Source: Singulisphaera sp045290345
Lineage (GTDB): Bacteria; Planctomycetota; Planctomycetia; Isosphaerales; Isosphaeraceae
Direction of reading: 5' to 3'
Length of the DNA stretch: 64,000 nt
Assembly: GCF_045290345.1 (NCBI RefSeq)
Contig: NZ_CP155447.1
Span: 9,114,001 to 9,178,000 of the forward strand
A program made the position numbers and the translations under genes. Under the pieces are notes generated by a model. It was not told the origin of the DNA. It ran no database searches and was given only the letters and a program-made list of their open reading frames with translations. Shown piece by piece: positions 17,791-26,457 of this stretch. Position 1 is the first letter of the stretch; each line of letters starts with the position of its first letter.

Positions 17791-20319
17791 GTGGGTGCCA
17801 TGCCGGGAGACTTTCTCGGGTTCCGGAACGCTCATCAGCGGCTGAAGACGGTCTGTCGGTTCCTCGGCTATGGAATGGCCCTGACCTGTTTGCCGGTGGC
17901 CGCGAGCCAGAATGAAGGACAAGGAACGTCAAGCGATGCGATGCATCTGCTCGCCGTTCCGGAAGCCGTTCGTCTGGAGGGCAAAGACTCGCGTCAACAA
18001 CTGCTGATTTCGGCGCCGCAACCCGATGGTCGTGTTGATGACCTGACACGAGACGCCCGCTACAAGAGTCTTGACCTCGGCGTGGCGACCGTGGGAACGG
18101 ACGGTGTGGTCCTTCCGGTTTCGACCGGTCGGACCCAAATCGAGATCAGCGCGGGACTGTTCCGCACAACAATTCCCGTGGAGGTGGTTCAGGGGGATCA
18201 GTTTCTCCCGATTGTCTTCGCCAAGGACATCGTGCCGATCTTGACCAAGGCGGGGTGCAACGGCGGGGGATGCCACGGGAAGTCGGACGGTCGCGGTGGA
18301 TTTGCGCTCTCGCTCTTCGGCTACGACCCCGGCGCGGATTACGATGCGATCGTGAAGGGGTCGCGTGGCCGCCGGATCTTTCCCGCATGGCCTGAAGAAT
18401 CCTTGCTCTTGCGGAAGCCAATCGGATCCGTTCCCCACGCGGGAGGCAAGCGGCTTTCGGCGAGCGATCCGGAGTATTCCCGACTTTTGCGCTGGATCGC
18501 AGAGGGAGTGTCCAGTCACTCTCAGACTGAGTCTGGCCTTCTGCGAATTGACGTGGAACCCAAGTTCCGAGCGCTGCGGCCCCGGCAGCGGCAGCAGGTG
18601 ATTGTCACGGCGGTTTATCGAGATGGCTCCACGCGTGACGTCACTCGAACGGCCGAGTTCCGGAGCAATGAACCGGCCGTCGCGCTCGTTGACGATCACG
18701 GCCTGGTTACGGCGGCCGACCGCATCGGCGACACAGCCATTGTCTGTCTCTATGCGGGACAGGCTGGAGTCGCGAGGATGATGGTGCCCCAGAGTCTGCC
18801 GGACTCGAAACAGGAATGGGCCGACTTTCCTCGTACCAACCTGATCGACGATCACGTCCTGACGAAGCTCAGGCAACTGAAGGTGCAACCCTCTCCCTTG
18901 GTGGATGACGCCGGGTTCCTCCGCCGCGCCACGGTCCAGATTGCCGGCCGGATCCCGACACTCGCCGAGACGCAGTCGTTCCTTGGCGATCGGGCCCCTG
19001 ACAAGCGAACAAGGTTGATCGATCGGCTTGCACGAAGCGGCGAATCCGCCGACCACTTCGCGCAGAAATGGTCCGACATCCTTCGGATCAAGCGCCGCAA
19101 GCAGAAGGACCGTGAGTCGGGGACTCTCGCCTTTCACCGCTGGATTCGCAACGCAATTGCCTCGAATCAGCCCTACGACCAGATCGTCCGCGCAATCATC
19201 ACCGCAAGTGGCAATCCCTCCATTCATCCACCCGCCCAATGGTACGCCGAGGTACGCTACCTCGACCGGTACGTGGATGACACGGCGGAAGTGTTCCTGG
19301 GGGTTCGGATCGGCTGTGCTCGTTGTCATAACCACCCGTTCGAGACGCTCAGTCAGGACGATTACTACGGCCTTGCCGCCTTCTTCGCACGGGTCGGCCG
19401 GAAGGGGGGACTGGGAATCGAAGAACGGCGCGCGAACGAAGTCATCTTCGTCCAGCCGAGCGGCGAGGTCCGTCACCCCGTCACCGGACGTGTAGTCGCT
19501 CCTCATGGCTTGAATGCTCCCCCTGTGGAGGTTCCCCCTTACGCTGATCCCCGGTCGCATCTCGTCGATTGGATGACGACTCCCGATAATCCGTACTTCG
19601 CGCGGGCCTATGTCAACCGGATGTGGGCTCACTTCTTCGGCCGGGGCTTGGTGGAACCGCTCGACGATATCCGTGCGACCAACCCGGCTTCCAACGAGCC
19701 ACTTCTCGACGCGTTGGCCGATGCGTTTATCAAGAGTGGGTTCGATATGCGTCGGGTCGTCTCCCTGATCGGCACCAGCACGACCTATCAACTGAGCGCG
19801 TTTCCCAGTGACAACAACCTCGACGAAACGCAGTCGTACTCGCGATTCTATCCCCAACGGCTCGCGGCCGAGGTTTTGCTGGACGCCGTCGATTCGGTGA
19901 CAGGCGCTCGGACCGAGTACCGCGGACTTCCCTCGGGCACCAAAGCCACCCAACTTCCTGATGAGGATTCCGGTAACGCGTTTCTCTCCCTGTTCGGTCG
20001 GCCTCCACGGGAAAGCGCTTGCGAATGTGAGCGCATTGCCCAGCCGAGCCTGACCCAATCCCTCTTTCTGATGAACGATCGGTTCATTCTCGACAAGGTG
20101 GCCAGCAAGGGAGGCTTGGCAGAGCGATTGGCCAAGGATCCCAGGTCTCTGGATGATCGGGTCGAAGAACTCTTTTTGACCACCTTCTCGCGACCACCGA
20201 CCGGCGAGGAATTGGAGAAGGCTCGATCCTACCTACAGAGTAGTCCCAGCCCGTCCGAAGGTTTTCAAAACCTGGTTTGGGTGCTCTTGAATACGAAAGA
20301 GTTTCTCTACACTCACTAG
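17791..20319 (+). CDS. DUF1549/DUF1553 planctomycete cytochrome-like protein with Ig-like domain
   Basis: The 842-residue exported protein starts at GTG 17791 or ATG 17800. A hydrophobic N-terminal stretch precedes a first Ig-like (BIG2-type) region. A PSCyt1-like segment contains CNGGGCHGKSDGRGGFALSL, with the cysteines spaced C-x4-CH rather than CxxCH. A second Ig-like segment with RDVTRTAEFRSNEPAVALVD follows near residue 290. DUF1549 then begins NLIDDHVLTKLRQL and carries a true haem-type CARCHNHPFE near residue 510. DUF1553 at the C-terminus has YFARAYVNRMWAHFFGRGLV, CECERIAQPSLTQSL and the FLTTFSRPPT motif. Electron transfer or polymer degradation roles have been suggested for the family, but none is proven. 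It precedes the DUF1501 gene. Confidence 0.92.
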   Translation: MGAMPGDFLGFRNAHQRLKTVCRFLGYGMALTCLPVAASQNEGQGTSSDAMHLLAVPEAVRLEGKDSRQQLLISAPQPDGRVDDLTRDARYKSLDLGVATVGTDGVVLPVSTGRTQIEISAGLFRTTIPVEVVQGDQFLPIVFAKDIVPILTKAGCNGGGCHGKSDGRGGFALSLFGYDPGADYDAIVKGSRGRRIFPAWPEESLLLRKPIGSVPHAGGKRLSASDPEYSRLLRWIAEGVSSHSQTESGLLRIDVEPKFRALRPRQRQQVIVTAVYRDGSTRDVTRTAEFRSNEPAVALVDDHGLVTAADRIGDTAIVCLYAGQAGVARMMVPQSLPDSKQEWADFPRTNLIDDHVLTKLRQLKVQPSPLVDDAGFLRRATVQIAGRIPTLAETQSFLGDRAPDKRTRLIDRLARSGESADHFAQKWSDILRIKRRKQKDRESGTLAFHRWIRNAIASNQPYDQIVRAIITASGNPSIHPPAQWYAEVRYLDRYVDDTAEVFLGVRIGCARCHNHPFETLSQDDYYGLAAFFARVGRKGGLGIEERRANEVIFVQPSGEVRHPVTGRVVAPHGLNAPPVEVPPYADPRSHLVDWMTTPDNPYFARAYVNRMWAHFFGRGLVEPLDDIRATNPASNEPLLDALADAFIKSGFDMRRVVSLIGTSTTYQLSAFPSDNNLDETQSYSRFYPQRLAAEVLLDAVDSVTGARTEYRGLPSGTKATQLPDEDSGNAFLSLFGRPPRESACECERIAQPSLTQSLFLMNDRFILDKVASKGGLAERLAKDPRSLDDRVEELFLTTFSRPPTGEELEKARSYLQSSPSPSEGFQNLVWVLLNTKEFLYTH

Positions 20320-20402
20320 TGGATAGGATATCGGTCGGCACTCTCACCGCCGCGCGCTTGACGCCGAGCGCGGCGGGTTCATCGCGTCGAGGACCGTTTC
20401 TG

Positions 20403-21791
20403 ATGTCAGAGCCACGAACGCCTCACGTCTGCCCAGGGCCGGTTCGTCGTCGCGAGTTCTTGAAGTTCGGTGCACTCAACCTGGGGGCCCTGGCCAGCGG
20501 CCTGTCCACCAATCTGGCCGGACTCCTGGCCGCCGAAGCTGCCTCGCCTCGAGCGGACCGTGATTTCTCGGTGATTCTCCTCTGGGCAGCGGGGGGACCG
20601 AGCCATCTGGATACCTTCGACCTGAAGCCGGACGCCCCGTCCGAGTATCGTGGCCCGTTCCGGCCGATCGCGACGAACGTCCCGGGGATCGAGATTAGCG
20701 AGCAACTTCCGAACCTGGCAGCGCGGGCCGACCGATTCGCGCTGGTGCGCAGCCTGTTCCACAACCGGAACGAGCACTCGGGGGGGACTGGCCGGATGCT
20801 CTCCGGCTATGCCAGCGTGGCGGCCAACCCGTTCCAGAGCGAGTTTCCCGAGATCGGGTCCGTGGTGGCCAAACACCTCGAACCTCAGGCGAGCGATCTC
20901 CCCTTGTTCGTGGCCAATGGCAGCTTCTACGGTGGCGGCCCCGCCTACTTGGGGCCTGCCTACGTTCCCTTTATCTCGAGTGGAGATCCGAACAGTCCGA
21001 CGTTCAGCGTCGGAAACCTCTCGCTCACTCCCCAAGGCGCCCGGCAGCTCCAAACGCGGAACGACCTGCTGAAAGAGTTCGATACCCTCCGCAGGGAGAT
21101 CGACCGGAGCCGGACGATGGAGGCCCTCGATCAGTTCAACCGCCGCGCGTTGGACATGCTCACGAGTTCACGGACTCGGGACGCCTTCGATCTCTCGCGC
21201 GAAGATCCCCGGCTCCGCGATCGTTACGGGCGAACGACGGGGGGCCAAGGGCTCTTACTGGCGCGCCGCTTGGTCGAGGCGGGCGTTCGCTTCGTGCAGT
21301 TGAGCGCCCATTTTCCGATCACCAAAGAAACAGGGGTTCTCGGCCCCACCAACTGGGATGACCATTCGGTTAACTCACATATCTTTAAAGCCTACGAACA
21401 ACGCATGCCCGCGCTGGACATGGCCGTCTCCGCGCTGATCGACGATCTGGCCGTGCGTGGACTCGACCAAAACGTTCTCTTCATCTTTTGTGGCGAATTT
21501 GGCAGGACTCCCAAGATCGCCTACCAGGACAAGAGCAAACGGCCCGGTCGCGACCATTGGTGCCGCGCAATGAGTGCGTTCCTCTCAGGTGGCGGCCTCA
21601 AAATGGGACAGGTGATCGGCTCGACCAACTCCCGCGGCGAAGATCCCGTCGACCGCCCCTTGAACAGCAACTGCCTCCTCGCCACGATCTATCGACGGTT
21701 CGGGATCGACACGACGAAGGCCTACCACGACCACAGCGGCCGACCGATTCCCATCCTGACCGACGGCCAGCCAATCGCCGAACTTTTTTAG
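20403..21791 (+). CDS. Tat-exported DUF1501 protein (sulfatase-fold)
   Basis: From the ATG at 20403 the protein has 462 residues and carries a twin-arginine signal, RRREFLKFGALNLGALASG, near residue 14. The DUF1501 core is clear: SVILLWAAGGPSHLDTFDLK, the PGIEISEQLPNLA segment, LVRSLFHNRNEHSGGTGRML, GGQGLLLARRLVEAGVRFV, and near the C-terminus FCGEFGRTPKI followed by GRDHWCRAMSAFLSGGGLK. The fold is related to alkaline phosphatases and sulfatases, but no activity is established. It follows the DUF1549/DUF1553 gene by 83 bases, the standard planctomycete pairing, so the two products probably act together outside the cytoplasm. Confidence 0.94.
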   Translation: MSEPRTPHVCPGPVRRREFLKFGALNLGALASGLSTNLAGLLAAEAASPRADRDFSVILLWAAGGPSHLDTFDLKPDAPSEYRGPFRPIATNVPGIEISEQLPNLAARADRFALVRSLFHNRNEHSGGTGRMLSGYASVAANPFQSEFPEIGSVVAKHLEPQASDLPLFVANGSFYGGGPAYLGPAYVPFISSGDPNSPTFSVGNLSLTPQGARQLQTRNDLLKEFDTLRREIDRSRTMEALDQFNRRALDMLTSSRTRDAFDLSREDPRLRDRYGRTTGGQGLLLARRLVEAGVRFVQLSAHFPITKETGVLGPTNWDDHSVNSHIFKAYEQRMPALDMAVSALIDDLAVRGLDQNVLFIFCGEFGRTPKIAYQDKSKRPGRDHWCRAMSAFLSGGGLKMGQVIGSTNSRGEDPVDRPLNSNCLLATIYRRFGIDTTKAYHDHSGRPIPILTDGQPIAELF

Positions 21792-22118
21792 CCGTTCGCA
21801 TGGCCGTCTGTCGTTCACGACGACGCTCGTGGATGATGCGTTGAGAGCCAGGTTGCTCTGAACTTATCGCGAACTCAGAGCTCGGTTCACGACGCTTCGC
21901 GACATCGCGGGACCGAAGTCGAACGTATGTAATCATCGCTCTCGTGAAATCTACCCCAAAAACTTATGGGTTTATGACGCAGCGTCTAAAGAACTCGATA
22001 TGAATCTGTCAGGTCCCTCTTCCAAAATTCTCAGGCCCACGGTACGGTTCTTAACGCGAGCTTTACAGGTTTAAGGAATGAGCCTCGAATAGGCCGTGTC
22101 TCAAGGAGGAGTCAGTCC
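21792..22118. other. Intergenic region upstream of small membrane protein gene
   Basis: These 327 bases are clearly AT-richer than the flanking genes from about 21930 onward and hold no credible gene. The stretch AAGGAGGAG at about 22100-22108 is a strong ribosome binding site for the next gene. The AT-rich part probably contains its promoter, although I cannot fix the boxes. Confidence 0.4.
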
Positions 22119-22487
22119 ATGGTAACTCCTAAGCGTGCATGGTCCCATCTCGTCAGGTGGTCGCCTCGGTCCGAGCACTCGGCGCTCAGGTTGATCACCA
22201 TCGGTGCCCTGCTCGTCTCGGCCTTCCATCTCCATGACAAAGCGAATCAGCTCGAGCAACGGGAACGTTCGTTGCAGCAGAGAATGGCTGCGTTTTCGCG
22301 TCAAACTCAGGAGAATGCGGAACGAGCAAAGGTACTCGGAGCATTGCCTGCTCCCTTGGAACAGGTCGTCGAATCCACGGTCGTCCCATTGGCGGGCGAG
22401 TCGACTCCGCTTGTCGACAGCGTGGTTCGTCGTGCCGACTATCAAGAAGTGATTCGCCCCGTCGCCCTTCAGAGCACCAATCGCTGA
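22119..22487 (+). CDS. Small membrane-anchored coiled-coil protein, unknown
   Basis: The protein has 122 residues. Translation is well supported by AAGGAGGAG ten bases before the ATG. A basic N-terminus (residues 1-24) leads into a short hydrophobic segment, LRLITIGALLVSAFHL, then a heptad-like helix of about 35 residues starting KANQLEQRERSLQQRMAAF. A Pro/Val-rich tail follows. This looks like a single-pass inner-membrane protein with a coiled coil on one side, much like FtsL/FtsB-shaped proteins, but no family motif is recognised. It stands alone between AT-rich gaps. Confidence 0.65.
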   Translation: MVTPKRAWSHLVRWSPRSEHSALRLITIGALLVSAFHLHDKANQLEQRERSLQQRMAAFSRQTQENAERAKVLGALPAPLEQVVESTVVPLAGESTPLVDSVVRRADYQEVIRPVALQSTNR

Positions 22488-23077
22488 GCCGCCGCAGGGC
22501 GCACTGGATCGGATGAATTGCTCTCCTTCATCCCTGCAAACAAGCCCAGGTTGATCTTGCTTGTTCTGTTATCGGCGACTTGGTCTTGTGAGACTCTCCT
22601 GGCTCAAGCAGACGCTAACTATTGTTGACGTGAGTTCTTGTTTTAGTTTAATAAGAACCGATTTGGCAACTTGATTGTCAAATCGTGTTCCGATTTGCGC
22701 TTTGAGAGATCGGTGCGGATTCGGGGCGGGCCCTTCGGTTCCAATATAAAGCTTCGCCTAACCCGTGATGACTTTATCAACGAATTACGATTGATTAGCG
22801 GCCAGAATCCGATTTTTCCCGCAAGGGGGCCACAGCCCACCATTCCTATCTCCTTGTCAGAGAGGAGTTAAGATGGTGGGCCGTGGCTACCCTACGGGAA
22901 TTGTTAGGCCGACGATGTTGCCATGACCGATCGCGTTGACGTTGGGAGTAACGGGTTCGGCGAAGCTCTACAATTCACAGGCCCCGAGCAATCCGACGAC
23001 AAATCCGTGGTCCAGCGGAACCAGCCGATTGGCCTGCGATGGCGAGGATCTGTTGATTGGGCCGAGGCGGCTCGACT
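22488..23077. other. Long intergenic region with AT-rich part and large inverted repeat
   Basis: No gene is supported in these 590 bases. The part from about 22600 to 22820 is AT-rich compared with its surroundings. A 59-base imperfect palindrome lies at 22829-22887 and is listed separately. The sequence after 22890 is GC-rich again but has no recognisable protein. The minus-strand metallophosphoesterase ends at the right border. Confidence 0.4.
22829..22887. repeat. Large inverted repeat (15-bp arms)
   Basis: Arms GCCACAGCCCACCAT (22829-22843) and ATGGTGGGCCGTGGC (22873-22887) pair at 14 of 15 positions. The 29-base centre itself contains a short CTCC/GGAG stem. There is no U-tract. It could be a processing or termination hairpin behind the metallophosphoesterase gene, or a dispersed palindromic element. 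Confidence 0.6.
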
Positions 23078-24253
23078 CTACTTCGACGAGTCGTGAGTCA
23101 GTTCGAGCAGGGAGATTTCGGGCGGGCAGAAGAAGCGAATTCGCGGAGCCTGCCCTCGTTCACAGCCAACTCCTCGGCTCACGTAGAGCCGGTTCTCGAC
23201 GAGTGCATGCAGCCCACCGGCGGCGACCGGGCGAGGCACCCTGCTCAGGGTCATGGGGGGGCCGAAGCCGGGAATAACGATTTGGCCTCCGTGAGTGTGA
23301 CCGGCCACGGTCAGATCGATCCGAGAGCGTCGCTTCAGCCCGAGCGCCACATCGGGGCGATGAGCGACAAGGATCCGGATGTCGCCGTCCCCCGGTTCCG
23401 TTTCCAGCGTCTGAATGGTTTCCCTGGCGCGACCCGTACTGGGATCCAACTCAACGCCACCAATCGTCACATCCTGGTCGCCAATTTTGATCCGGGTCAC
23501 CTCGTTGACGAGCAAGCCGATCCCCGCCGCCTGAAGAATCTCTTCGAGTTGGTAATGTCCCTGGTCAACATCGCCCAGGACGAAGTAGACGCCGCCGGGT
23601 GCGGACAGCCGGCTGAGCAGCTCGATGAGATCCGAACGATTCGCTTCGAGCTCTTTCCCGGATCCCTGGAACAAGTCCCCCGGCATCAGAATGAGGTCGG
23701 GCCGGAGCGACATCAGCCGATCGATGGCGGACCGCTCGTAATCCGTGATCCGTGAAGTCTGCAGATCGGCGATCACTCCGACCCGGATCATCGCCTTACC
23801 CTGCCGGGCTGGAGCGATTGGGACCTGAGTCGATTCCAACTGGAGGCGGAAGGGCTCGATCCAGCTTGCATAAACGCCGATCGGCATCAGCGCAAATGCC
23901 CCCACCGCGAAGATCCGCGCTGGTTTCGACACGGTCACCCGCCGCCCTTCACGAAACGGGATGCACGAAGCCCCCAGAAGGACAACCGCGGCCGCGGGTG
24001 GAAGAACCATGAGATCGACATAGATCAGGTTGATGACCCCGAAATAATTCAATCCCAACAAGGTCAACGGTGTGAGCTTGATCATGAAGACCAATGCGGT
24101 GACCAACACGGCACACAGCACATGTCTCATGCCGATTTCCGCGGAATCCGTTCGAGTACCGAACCACCGAGCCCCGAAGAAAATGGCGGCGATCACGAAA
24201 AAGTCGATAAGCGTTGATGCGACTACGACGAGTGCGAGGGTTTGTTGTGACAT
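23078..24253 (-). CDS. Membrane-anchored metallophosphoesterase
   Basis: The 391-residue protein has four or five hydrophobic segments in the first ~140 residues (LVVVASTLIDFFVIAAIFFG, VLCAVLVTALVFMIKL, LMVLPPAAAVVLLGA, IFAVGAFALMPIGVYA) and a C-terminal calcineurin-like phosphoesterase domain. Metal motifs are VIADLQTSRI, LILMPGDLFQ, LGDVDQGHY, LVAHRPDVAL and VAGHTHGGQI. Two are atypical: ADLQ replaces the usual DxH and GDVD replaces GNHD. The layout resembles YkuE/YaeI-type phosphatases of lipid or cell-envelope metabolism. The substrate is unknown. It stands alone on the minus strand. Confidence 0.88.
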   Translation of the reverse strand: MSQQTLALVVVASTLIDFFVIAAIFFGARWFGTRTDSAEIGMRHVLCAVLVTALVFMIKLTPLTLLGLNYFGVINLIYVDLMVLPPAAAVVLLGASCIPFREGRRVTVSKPARIFAVGAFALMPIGVYASWIEPFRLQLESTQVPIAPARQGKAMIRVGVIADLQTSRITDYERSAIDRLMSLRPDLILMPGDLFQGSGKELEANRSDLIELLSRLSAPGGVYFVLGDVDQGHYQLEEILQAAGIGLLVNEVTRIKIGDQDVTIGGVELDPSTGRARETIQTLETEPGDGDIRILVAHRPDVALGLKRRSRIDLTVAGHTHGGQIVIPGFGPPMTLSRVPRPVAAGGLHALVENRLYVSRGVGCERGQAPRIRFFCPPEISLLELTHDSSK

Positions 24254-24608
24254 GGCACTGGATCAATTCCATCATGTGATGACAGTTAAGCTTGATCGTT
24301 CAAGGCGAGGAAACCACGCGCTGGGGGACTCGTGACATGGGACCGATCCCAGGCCCGTGATCGTCGCACAAGCCGGCAAGGAACGGATTAGGATAATCGG
24401 CGACCCCGGTCGCCGTCGAGATCGAGCTGGCCGTGTTGGGAATCAGAGGATGGGCCTCGGGATTGATCGATTTCGCCCGAGGGGACCAGTTGGCTGGGCT
24501 TTCGGGGCGATTGGGTGCAGCGTATGCTGAGTATCTGGCAAGGGAAAGGATGACGCCTGTCCCCTTCGACCGGATTGGCCTCGCGCCCACGTTCGCCGAG
24601 CAAAAGCC
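24254..24608. other. Divergent intergenic region upstream of sulfatase
   Basis: These 355 bases separate the metallophosphoesterase (minus) from a sulfatase (plus). Open frames exist on both strands because of the high GC content, but none has a recognisable protein or a good ribosome binding site. I see no clear hairpin or promoter. Confidence 0.3.
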
Positions 24609-26369
24609 ATGAGCTTCCGAAGACTCACGCATTCGATTGCGTTACTGTCGTGCGTCCTCTTCGTTCCGGCCCAAGCCGGCGAAACGAAACGCCCGAACGT
24701 TGTGATCCTGCTCACGGATGACAACGGCTACGGCGATTTATCATGCCATGGAAATCCGGTGCTCAAAACGCCGAATTTCGACCGGCTGCATGCCCAGAGC
24801 GTCCGGCTGACCGATTTCCACGTCGCCCCGATATGTACGCCGACGCGCGGGCAGCTCTTGACGGGAAAAGATGCCCTGCACAATGGGGCAACCTCGGTCT
24901 CCGCCGGGCGATCCTTCATCCGGCGCGGAATTCCCTCGATGGCCGAACTGTTTGCCGCCGCGGGATATCGGACCGCGATGTTCGGCAAGTGGCACCTCGG
25001 CGACAGCTTTCCGAATTTGCCCAACGATCGCGGTTTCCAGGAGGCAGTCTACCACCTGGGGTGGGGGATTACTTCCATGGCCGACCTCTGGCAGAACGAT
25101 TACTTCGATGGCCGATTTCGCCACAACGGAACCCTGACTCAGTACCGAGGCTATTGCACCGACGTCTGGTTCGACCTCGCCATGAGCTGGGTCGGCGAGT
25201 CCCAGAAGAAGAACAAGCCGTTCTTTCTCTATCTTCCCACCAACGCGGCCCACGGCCCACACTGGGTTCCGGAGCGATACAAGACCCCTTACAAGGGACG
25301 CGGGCCAGCGGCCTTCCTGGGAATGATGGCGAATCTCGACGAGAATCTCGGGCGCTTCGAGGAGTTCCTTGAGTTCAAAGGCCTGAAAGAGAACACGATC
25401 TTCATCTATCTCAACGATAATGGAGCGACGGCTGGAGCCCAGGTCTATAATGCCGGCATGCGAGGGAGGAAAACGCAGTACTATGAGGGAGGCCATCGCG
25501 CCGCCTGCTTCGTCCGCTGGCCGGCCGGTGATCTCCGCAAACCGAGCGATCTGGACGCCTTGACCGAGGTCCAGGACCTGCTCCCGACCTTGATCGACCT
25601 CGCTAAACTTCCTTCACCAGGGCCATCGGCCTTCGATGGAGTGAGCCTGGCCGACCTGCTTCGCGGCACAACGGAGACGCTGACCGACCGGATTCTCGTC
25701 GTGCAATACGGGCAGAAGCCGGCAAAGTGGGACTGTGCCGTGTTATCGAAAAAGTGGCGACTGGTCCATGGTGAAGAGCTTTACGACCTCTCGAACGATC
25801 CAGGGCAGACGAAAGATGTCGCCAGGCAACACCCCGAAGTCGTCGCTCGCCTGCGCGAGCATTACGAACACTGGTGGGCCGACACGGCTCCGGAGCTCGA
25901 CAACTTCACGCCGATCGTCCTTGGTTCGGATCGGGAGGACCCCGTGACGCTCTCGGCGGCCGACTGGGCGAACGTTTATTGCGATAATATGAACGACCTT
26001 CGGACCGGCAAGCCGAGTAACGGCCCGTGGCACGTGCTGCCCGTGGCCGAGGGCACTTACACGATCGAACTTCGTCGCTGGCCCAAAGAGGCCGACGCCG
26101 CGATCGCGGCGGGCGTTCCCGCCTTTTCCGCCGTCGATGGCAAGCTACAAACGGGCAAGGCACTACCAATCGCCCGGGCACGCTTGAAAATTGGCGACAT
26201 GGATGAAACCAGGCCCGTTCCCCCCGACGCCAAGGCCATCACTTTTACCGTCAACTTGAAGAGCGACATCAAGTTACCTATGCAAAGTTGGTTCTATGAC
26301 GAGAATGGTGGCGAGATCTGTGGCGCCTATTTCGCCTATGTCTCCAGGGAATCACCCGAAAGTCGATGA
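24609..26369 (+). CDS. Exported arylsulfatase (formylglycine type)
   Basis: The protein has 586 residues with a signal peptide (LTHSIALLSCVLFVPAQAGE). The metal site NVVILLTDDNGYGDLSCHGN follows directly, and the formylglycine motif ICTPTRGQLLTGKDALH lies near residue 77. The cysteine of CTPTR is the residue converted to formylglycine. Further family motifs are AGYRTAMFGKWHLGDSFPN near 118 and TIFIYLNDNGATAG near 265. After about residue 440 a beta-rich C-terminal region follows (HVLPVAEGTYTIELRRW). It probably removes sulfate from polysaccharides in the periplasm. Planctomycetes carry many such genes. It stands alone; the next gene begins 88 bases downstream. Confidence 0.93.
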   Translation: MSFRRLTHSIALLSCVLFVPAQAGETKRPNVVILLTDDNGYGDLSCHGNPVLKTPNFDRLHAQSVRLTDFHVAPICTPTRGQLLTGKDALHNGATSVSAGRSFIRRGIPSMAELFAAAGYRTAMFGKWHLGDSFPNLPNDRGFQEAVYHLGWGITSMADLWQNDYFDGRFRHNGTLTQYRGYCTDVWFDLAMSWVGESQKKNKPFFLYLPTNAAHGPHWVPERYKTPYKGRGPAAFLGMMANLDENLGRFEEFLEFKGLKENTIFIYLNDNGATAGAQVYNAGMRGRKTQYYEGGHRAACFVRWPAGDLRKPSDLDALTEVQDLLPTLIDLAKLPSPGPSAFDGVSLADLLRGTTETLTDRILVVQYGQKPAKWDCAVLSKKWRLVHGEELYDLSNDPGQTKDVARQHPEVVARLREHYEHWWADTAPELDNFTPIVLGSDREDPVTLSAADWANVYCDNMNDLRTGKPSNGPWHVLPVAEGTYTIELRRWPKEADAAIAAGVPAFSAVDGKLQTGKALPIARARLKIGDMDETRPVPPDAKAITFTVNLKSDIKLPMQSWFYDENGGEICGAYFAYVSRESPESR

Positions 26370-26457
26370 CCCACTTGCGATCTGGCTCTGCTCGAATGCT
26401 GAGAAATGATCGTTTCAGTTGGGGGCGAGTCATTTCTGGTCCTATCGAGAACGACCC

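Noticed and set aside
17929..20058. Long minus-strand frame (709 codons) opposite the DUF1549/DUF1553 gene.
   Set aside because: Antisense shadow of a well-supported gene.
24300..24632. Minus-strand open frame of 110 codons in the sulfatase upstream gap.
   Set aside because: It overlaps the sulfatase start, has no ribosome binding site and no recognisable protein; high GC content gives many such frames.
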